Source: Durusdinium trenchii
Taxonomy: Eukaryota; Sar; Dinophyceae; Suessiales; Symbiodiniaceae
Length of the DNA: 64,000 nucleotides
Assembly (NCBI GenBank): GCA_963970005.1
Contig: CAXAMN010021363.1
Coordinates: 624,427 to 688,426 of the forward strand
Direction: 5' to 3'
Part shown: positions 57,420 through 64,000 of the stretch, in pieces
Numbering within the stretch: position 1 is the stretch's first letter
Layout of the letters: the number at the start of each line of letters is the position of its first letter
Translations under genes and position numbers: made by a program
The notes under the pieces: generated by a model
Databases searched by the model: none
What the model saw: the letters and a program-made list of their open reading frames with translations, nothing else
What the model was told of the DNA's origin: nothing

Positions 57420-57910
57420 TCACATCTTCGGACGATGTGTGCAACTCCAAAGCCCTTGGCGCACACCTTCATCAACCTCCAGGGTGGCGGCCACAAAGGT
57501 CTCCTCCTCCTTTGGCTTCGCCACAGCTGCTCTTCGTGCTTCTTGTCCACTAGCCTGCGAATTTCGGATGTCCATCATGTCTTTCTGGAAGGTCACAGTC
57601 GGGAACAGGGCATCAGTTGCCTCCAAATTCCCCACGCAATGGTAAAACGTTGGCTCCGAAGAAACCAGGTCGTTCCGAATGGTCTGGTGTGTAGCAACGA
57701 GATTTTCTGCCCACCGTTTTCGCCACTTTGCTGCATCGAGGTTTTGAACCAGCTGCGCTCGAGAGCTTTGAAGTTAACTTCGCTCTGACGGATATGGTTC
57801 CAAATCAACGCCACGGTATTGTAGTTCCATTGTTTGCGTGGTCTGCCAACACGTCTGAACAAAACTTTGGTAGGAGAGGCCGAGTCGTTGTTGAAGATAA
57901 CCTTTCTCAT
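57420..57910 (-). pseudogene. LINE polyprotein tail-like fragment
   Basis: Minus-strand frame 57910-57593 reads FRRVGRPRKQWNYNTVALIW followed by FKALERSW. A GRPRxxW motif with a Trp about 30 residues on is typical of the C-terminal end of many LINE/RTE reverse transcriptase polyproteins. A second protein-like frame (57635-57420, LFPTVTFQKDMMDI) continues from it. No RT motif is present upstream, so it is an isolated, frame-shifted remnant or a host exon pair. Confidence 0.4.
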
Positions 57911-57959
57911 GGGTGTTCATTGTTTTGGCATAGGCTAGTGCGAGCGTATGCAACTCTTC

Positions 57960-59950
57960 AGTCTTAGGGTTGCTCGGATGGATGCGATTTGTTTTCCACG
58001 GTCTTTTTCGGAGATCTCAAGAATCGTTCTTGAAAGCATTTGCGTTGGCATTGGCACGGCCAATGTGTTGTACGCGGACGCCATGCCCAAAATTTTACGT
58101 AAAAATGTTCAATTGGCCCTGGAGTCTCCAGGGCTCCAGAAGGCATAAAGCAGTTTCAATTCAATGACACCACATTCTTTTTGTTTCACTCCACCGCACC
58201 TCTATCCAGAAAATGACTAAGTTTTTCCAAGTACCCATACCAAAAGCCATTCTGGTGGAAATTCCGGGCATGATGCCATGGTGCCACTGTCAGTCCGTGA
58301 TGTCATGTTCCATGAAAGATGGCGAGGAACAATAGGAGTCTTGGCACGAATCTTTCGGCCGTGGTGTCGACGGGTCAATGTGTTGAATAAAAACACTGTT
58401 GCCCCAGAACATCGCACTGGTTCCGCAAAAACTGCCACATAGTTCTGATGGATGTGGACAAACGCCAGCTCGGCTGATTTGATTTCCACGAAAGGCATGG
58501 TGAGCAGGCACGATGCTTGACACCAGCTGGCCCACCACGCACATGCTGATAAGAAAACAGGCGTGAGCAAAACGGCACAAACTGCTCAGCGATTTCGATT
58601 GAAATTGGGGGAGAAGCAAAAAGAAAGAGGATCGTACTCTCAAACCAATGGTAACGGCCTTGTGCTCAAGACCCGTCGATTGAGAAACGCTGGGTCAAAA
58701 GTTAATCAAACAAGCAAATTGGAGAGCATGGCAACAGCCAACATCTCAACAAGAATGGGCAGTGCAAAAACGCGCTGCACTGCCCACAAAGTCTTTGCTT
58801 TGAAGTCGGCAGCGCCAGGCAACATCACAGTTCCTCCTAAGCCGAATATGAAGCCCAGTAAGCCATCACGACTGGTCCAGAAAACCGTCCAGTACGGCCA
58901 GTTGCGACTTCAAATCGCACCTGCTTTGAATTTGTTACACTTTGTCACATCAATGACACATCTCTTTTCGGGCAACACAAACATTCCCACGTCTCCCTAC
59001 ATGGCCCATCCAGCAATCATGACCTCTTCGCCCTTGACCTATCTCACCCACGCTGTGCCCGCCAGCTGATGGCTTTTGCACAATCAAAACCAAATTGGGC
59101 GGACAAAACGCAACTAGTTTGACGGAACCAATCTTGTGAGCGGGGTGACCACATCGGTTTGGTGTCGTCCTCCTACAGTATCCAGCTTGATGTCGCAGGC
59201 TTCTGAAACAACCTCGCCCCGGACGGTCCCAGGGAGCAATGACATAAACAGCCAAGAAATGACACACAGGGCTGGCCGTGTTGTGAGTGAGCAAGCTCTG
59301 GACAGCCCAAGTGCGGGACTGCTATGCATTTTCTTTGCACGGATGGAGCCGCCATGTGTGCAGAGAATGCACGGGTCAGCTTGTGCTACATATGAATGAG
59401 TCTCCGGCCATGAGAGGACAAAAACAACACAAACAAACAAACCACAAACCACCCCCCAAAAACCAAAGAACGAAACCACATGGGCGGTGAGGAGACTCAG
59501 GTACGTCGTGCAGGGGTGAGACGAGTCTTGAAACCTTGGTGAAACCTATGTGGGGCATTGAATTATTGCAAAACGCCTCTGATGTGAGCTATTGCGAAAG
59601 TGCGACGCAGTGCGAATGCAGTGCGAATGCAGTTCAGGCTTGTTGCAGGTGTCGGCTATGTGCCAGCTGAGGCACTTGTGCATCTGTGCACTTGGTTGGG
59701 TGCCTGTTTGCCCAGGCCATGCATTCCATGTCTACGCAAGTAGTTCACTTAGAGAGGTAGCGGCATTGCGACAGGCAAGCAGTTTTCAGCTGCATTCAAA
59801 AGCAGCAGTTAGACATGAACTTGCTCTAGAGGACGGTCGCTGGAAAACCACTGCGAAGTAGAAGGCCCTAGCGTGCCAAACGAAAGGGCAATTCTTTGCC
59901 AGCAGTGTGACCTTTCGGGAGGCGTATCTTGCACTGTCGAAGAATGATGG
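57960..59950. other. No supported gene
   Basis: Some minus-strand sense near 58500-58220 (AELAFVHIHQNYVAVF) may belong with the LINE-like fragment. Nothing else is supportable. Confidence 0.4.
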
Positions 59951-59955
59951 GTGGC

Positions 59956-60525
59956 TCTCAGCAATGGACCACAAATTGCGGTCCATGGACAGGCTTTGCA
60001 GCTTCCCTCCCTACGAGGGAGGCTTCCTGACGGTGATGCTCCTCGAACAGCTTAGCCAAGAGAGGTAGCTCATCGCTGCAAGGTGGTCGCCAATCAAGTA
60101 GTATCTGTGTTTGCGCTGCCAGGTAATCACGAGTGGCTATCTTTGGTGAGTCACGCAGTGCCCCGAAACTACACTGCTTGGTTGCCATCTGCTTCCTGGC
60201 TCGCAAGCTCAACAATCAGGCGTTTGAGGTGGTATATCAGCTTCTCCACATTTGTCGCACCGGTGTGCCATCTCGTGGCTTCACAACGCAAGTCGTTGAG
60301 TGCACTGACCTCAATCAAAGAAGCTGAGGCCTCTCCTTGGAATTGGCAGTCTGCAAGCTCAGACAGGCTGACTGTCATCAAATCGCGCCCCGGAAACAGC
60401 ACGATCGTGTCGCGCTCGGCGGCGGGACGGGCACTGGTCGCAGCAGACATGTTCCACAACGGATGTCGATGTGCGAAAAGAAGAGCGTCAAACAGGCGAT
60501 GGTTCGCGGAAGCGGCTTGAGACAA
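59956..60525 (-). CDS. Two-exon gene candidate, unknown product
   Basis: The first segment (about 60525-60195) includes LFDALLFAHRHPLWNM, IVLFPGRDLMTVSLSEL and NVEKLIYHLKRLIVELAS. The second (about 60150-59956) includes QILLDWRPPCSDELPLLAKL and ends PQFVVHC with TGA. The segments lie in different frames with a short stop-containing interval that could be an intron, but the donor was not fixed. Composition and codon sense are convincing. No family recognised. Confidence 0.4.
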
Positions 60526-60559
60526 AGCATCATGGTTTCCTCATACTTGCAACATTCAC

Positions 60560-61480
60560 AAAACATGTTCAAACCACAAACCAAGCTTTCAAGATGACTC
60601 CTCACAAAACATCAACCTATCAAGACTCTTCCAACCTCAAACTGCAAACTGGCAAACAAGGCAAACACAACACATCTGTTCCACACTTCTCACAGCCAAA
60701 TTCAACTCAAGCTACTATCGCTCTAGTCGTCTCCAACTGCAAACATGCAAAACTCAAAAACCAACAAACATAAACATGCACAACAAGCAAATCAAGCTCA
60801 AGCAACTATTGCCTTAGCCCTACTCACCTGTCAACATGTCAACAACTCAAAAGCTTGCACAGTCACTGCTCATGGGTCATGACTCCTTATTACCGCAACT
60901 GCAAGCAAAACTTTCAAGTTCTCTCAGTCTCCTGGCCTCGTTCCAGTTTCCACCGTGGAAGGATTCCTGTCCTTGAAAGAAAACGGCTGCGGGCTCCGGA
61001 AAGTCGGTCAAGCAAAACTGGATTCCAAGGCTCCTGCTGTCAAAAACATCTTCACCAAGAACCAACATTTCACACACACAAGAAACTGAAAACAAATCCA
61101 CAAGACAGCTTTGAGCTCTTTCACAGTGAATGCTTCCAATCCAGATTCCAAAAGGCACAAATGCGCATGCATTCAATTCTGCAAAACTCAAAACACTGCA
61201 CCACAGAACAGAAGGCTCCTAAATCAACAAGAAACAGTCCTCCTACACCTCCGAACCTAGTCGGACCTCAACGACTGCTCTCGGACACGTCCTTCCACTA
61301 CAGTTCTGTCACCGTGACAAAGGTTCCAAATCTCCGCGCCACCAAGACAAAACAAAACCAAACTCTTCCGAACGAGTTCGGACACAGACGGACAACAACG
61401 GAAACACGCAAAACAGATTCAGAAACTCTCCCAAGTCAAAGTGCATCTCGAAAAACTGTTCCGGAAAAAGCACATTCGAC
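60560..61480. other. A/C-rich stretch without a supported gene
   Basis: CAAAACTC/CAAACTGC-type words dominate. The 288-codon plus-strand frame here (60855-61721) is Lys/Thr/Ser/Gln-rich with no domain and is probably compositional. Confidence 0.5.
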
Positions 61481-61485
61481 AAAGT

Positions 61486-61740
61486 TCAAACTTCAGCAGG
61501 CACAATGCCCAAAGCTTCCGTCACCTTTCGATCCCCAACGGACGAAAAATGCAAGAAACACGCACGATGAGCATACTCCCCTTCTCGAACTGAACGTTCA
61601 CCGATCGGAAGTTCGTCGTCATCGGCGTCTCGAGACAAGCCCCTCAACAACGCTGCCTTATCTTCATCCAAACCGGGTACAAGTCCTACAGCATTGCAGA
61701 GGTTCAGCCACATCTCAATGAGCTTGCGGTCTGAGAATTC
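61486..61740 (-). CDS. Exon-like segment, unknown product
   Basis: A single frame with good protein character: FSDRKLIEMWLNLCNAVGLV, DEDKAALLRGLSRDADDDEL. Possible acceptor TTCTCAG near 61733. No partner exon found. Confidence 0.35.
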   Translation of the reverse strand, partial: EFSDRKLIEMWLNLCNAVGLVPGLDEDKAALLRGLSRDADDDELPIGERSVREGEYAHRACFLHFSSVGDRKVTEALGIVPAEV

Positions 61741-61785
61741 CAGGAACGTCATTACTGGCTACAAGCAAGTCGTCAACGTAAACTA

Positions 61786-61831
61786 CTGGGGAGGCCCACT
61801 TTGGCGACCCTGGAATCCACTGCGTTTTTGG
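61786..61831 (+). repeat. 46-bp copy of the foldback arm end
   Basis: Identical to 63955-64000 at the window edge (starts CTGGGGAGGCCCACTTTGG). It marks another member of the same repeat family 2.1 kb away. Confidence 0.85.
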
Positions 61832-62157
61832 CGCTTGGCTTTGGGGCCGTCAATGGACAAGATTTTCGCACGCGTCGTGATCCGCTTGGCCGCTTCACAT
61901 TGTTCCTGATCAGTCAGCTGGTCTCTGGAAGCCGGGTGTCCCTGACGCAGGGCCGCGCAGGACCAGCTGGAGTGGAAACTGCAGGGAGAGAGCACGGCAA
62001 TCACGCTGTGGGAGAATAGAAGTATTTATAGAATAAAACAAGTTTGCAGGACCACTATGCCGACTTGCTTTTGGATACTAGTGGTCTCCAGTCCGACCTG
62101 CTTGTGGTGGAAGCGAGGGCCCGTGGGCCATTTTTTTGGGCAAGAGTCACAAAGAAG

Positions 62158-62936
62158 TGGGGAACAGCAAACGTAGCCAGATTCACTGCGCCAAAAATTT
62201 TTCTGGGAGCAGCAAAGATTGCAAGATTCAATCTTTACTGTGCGACAAAGCTTCTGGGAACAGCAAAGGTAGCAAGATTCACTGTGCCAAAAAATTTTTC
62301 TGGGAGCAGCCAAGATTGCAAGATTCAGCCTTTACTGTGCGACAAAGCTTCTGGGAACAGCAAAGGTAGCAAGATTCACTGTGCCAAAATTTTTTTGCAA
62401 GATTCAGTCTTTACTGTGCGACAAAGTTTCTGGGAACAGCAACGGTAGCAAGATTTACTGTGCCAAAAATTTTTCTGGGAGCAGCAAAGATTGCAAGATT
62501 CAGTCTTTACTGTGCGACAAAGCTTCTGGCAACAGCAAAGGTAGTCAGATTCACTGTGCCAAAAATTTTTCTGGGAGCAGCAAAGATTGCAAGATTCAGT
62601 CTTTACTGTGCGACAAAGTTTCTGGGAACAGCAAAGGTAGCCAGATTCATTGCGCCAAAAATTTTTCTGGGAGCAGCAAAGATTGCAAGATTCAGTCTTT
62701 ACTGTGTGAAAAAGCTTCTGGGAACAGCAAAGCTAGCAAGATGTACTGTGCCAAAAAATTTTCTGGGAGCAGCAAAGATTGCAAGATTCAATCTTTACTG
62801 TGCGACAAAGCTTCTGGGAACAGCAAAGGTAGCAAGATTCACTGTGCCCAAAAATTTTCCGGGAGCAGCAAAGATTGCAAGATTCAGTCTTTACTGTGCG
62901 ACAAAGCTTCTGGGAACAGCAAAGGTAGCAAGATTC
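62158..62936 (+). repeat. 96-bp higher-order tandem repeat, about eight copies
   Basis: The anchor CTGGGAGCAGC occurs at 62203, 62300, 62475, 62571, 62667 and 62763, and as CCGGGA at 62859, so spacing is 96 (once 97). The copy before 62475 lacks 17 bp. Each unit is two diverged halves of 45 and 51 bp that both start GGGA(A/G)CAGCAAAG and share GCAAGATTCA. As 96 is 32 codons, the frame stays open for 225 codons (62381-63058), giving NSKGSKIHCAKNFSGSSKD-type repeats. Coding is possible but unproven. Confidence 0.85.
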
Positions 62937-63424
62937 AGATTGGAAAATTAACGTGTCAAAACCTGCGCCAATACACGGTGAACACCAATCTCCGGCCCAA
63001 TGGCCACACACGCGCATATTCCCCGGAAAACAAAACCTGTAAACATACGCAAACATGACAGGCTCCACGGCGCCAAACCTTCGCTTAACATCGCCCCACC
63101 CTTCTTTCCTCTCATCCAAAATTAAGACAGACCACAAAATACGAAGAATGGGTTCACAACGTTTGGTCTCAGGGCGCTAGGTCGACTCACGGCGGATGTC
63201 CACCACAAGCTTTGTAGCAAACAAACATGCACCAAGCGTGCAAGGCTGCAATCAGACTGCCGAAAAAAGCAGCTGACCATTGATCCGGAAGCTTGATTGC
63301 TTTCGATCAAGAACATCATACAGGCCAAACGCTTTCTCCCCAGCAATTCTCAACCCTCACAGGTTTTCCAAACTTTTTGCTCCTTCAAGGGATCGAAAAA
63401 AGTGATTTTTCTGGACACCAGTTT

Positions 63425-64000
63425 GGGGTCCAAAAACCCTAGCAAAAACCGGCCCCGCCACAGAGGGCCTCCCCAGTTCAAGAACATGTGTGGCCATAAA
63501 TGTTCGCAGGGCGTGGAGAACAAGTGCCTGCGGCGCTGCAAAACCATGGAAAAGCAGCGGCATGGAAAACTTCTGTCGCGCACGTGCAGAAACAATCGAA
63601 CCTGTTGCTATTTTTCGCCCGGTGACTAAAATTTTGCCGACAAAACGGCCCCCGTTTTGGGGTCCAGAAACGGACCCCAAAATGGAGGCCACTCGTTCAG
63701 TCTCAATTTGATTTGCTTGTGTCCGGACGACTTGGCCCCCGTTTAGGGGTCCGTTTCTGGACCCCAAAACGGGGGCCGTTTGTCGGCAAAATTTTTGCCG
63801 TCGGGAGAAAAATAGTGCAAGTTTCGATTGTTTCCGCAGGTACGCGACAGAAGTTTTGCATACCGCTGGGCCACTGGGTTCCCATGGTTTTGCAGCGCCG
63901 CGAGCAATTGTTCTCCACGCCCTGCGAACGTTTATGCCCACACCTGTTCTTGAACTGGGGAGGCCCACTTTGGCGACCCTGGAATCCACTGCGTTTTTGG
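63425..64000. repeat. Large foldback (inverted repeat) with nested hairpins
   Basis: Arms 63425-63690 and 63734-64000 are inverted copies, diverged at the outer ends, around a 43-bp spacer. Inner arms carry their own hairpins: GGCCCCCGTTTTGGGGTCC folding back at 63647-63690, and the same at 63734-63777. Both arms encode the INVRRAWRT peptide in translation, confirming the inversion. The right arm continues to or beyond the window edge. No transposase seen; a MITE-like or foldback element is likely. Confidence 0.8.

Noticed and set aside
60855-61721. 288-codon plus-strand ORF
   Set aside because: Thr/Lys/Ser/Gln-rich without domain structure in A/C-rich DNA; its 3' part overlaps a better minus-strand exon-like segment.
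62158-62936. Possible CRISPR-like array
   Set aside because: Units are contiguous 96-bp repeats without unique spacers, in a eukaryotic genome.

Overview
The window looks like nuclear DNA of a dinoflagellate, most likely a Symbiodiniaceae-type genome. The evidence is a single RNase H domain gene split into small exons that join in phase through a mixture of GT, GC and GA donors, usually with a G straight after the acceptor AG. Other signs are long stretches without genes, abundant simple repeats, and two Ty1/copia-type LTR retrotransposons. I saw no bacterial-type operons, rRNA, tRNA or CRISPR. ORF-sized open frames in low-complexity DNA are common here and most mean nothing. Assignments rest on motifs and splice logic read by eye; no database search was run.

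Layout. 1-6107 (minus): a decayed multi-ORF retroelement. Its ORF1 has a RanBP2-like zinc finger and a coiled coil, and a long frameshifted ORF2 runs off the left edge. 6108-14800: AT-rich and purine-rich low-complexity DNA, dispersed CTACTAGGAGC-type repeats, a Lys/Ala-rich coding segment and a few exon-like pieces. 14.8-21.4 kb: exon-like segments, including a glycoside hydrolase family 5-like gene (17672-18957, minus). 22464-32770 (minus): an RNase H domain gene. One of its introns (native length about 158 nt) contains a complete antisense copia-type element, 23988-32516, with identical 104-bp LTRs, a GAATT target duplication, a tRNA-iMet anticodon-arm primer site and a polypurine tract. 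The element has a 2538-codon frame that appends a two-segment membrane region, an intact five-motif dUTPase and an unrecognised C-terminal domain after RNase H.

32.8-46.8 kb: mostly non-coding, with microsatellites and two exon-like segments. 46823-54916 (minus): a second copia-type element with 90-bp LTRs. It carries a membrane-protein ORF that begins inside the 5' LTR and is in frame with gag across one TGA. The polyprotein is frame-broken at RNase H, and a membrane segment and further C-terminal ORF follow. 54.9-64 kb: sparse, with a LINE-tail-like fragment (about 57.4-57.9 kb), an unrecognised exon pair (59.96-60.53 kb), a 96-bp higher-order tandem array that keeps a reading frame (62158-62936) and a large foldback at the right edge.

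Most interesting: the two LTR elements share a design in which RNase H is followed by membrane-spanning sequence and an extra C-terminal module (dUTPase in one). One of them sits inside an intron of a spliced host-like RNase H gene.
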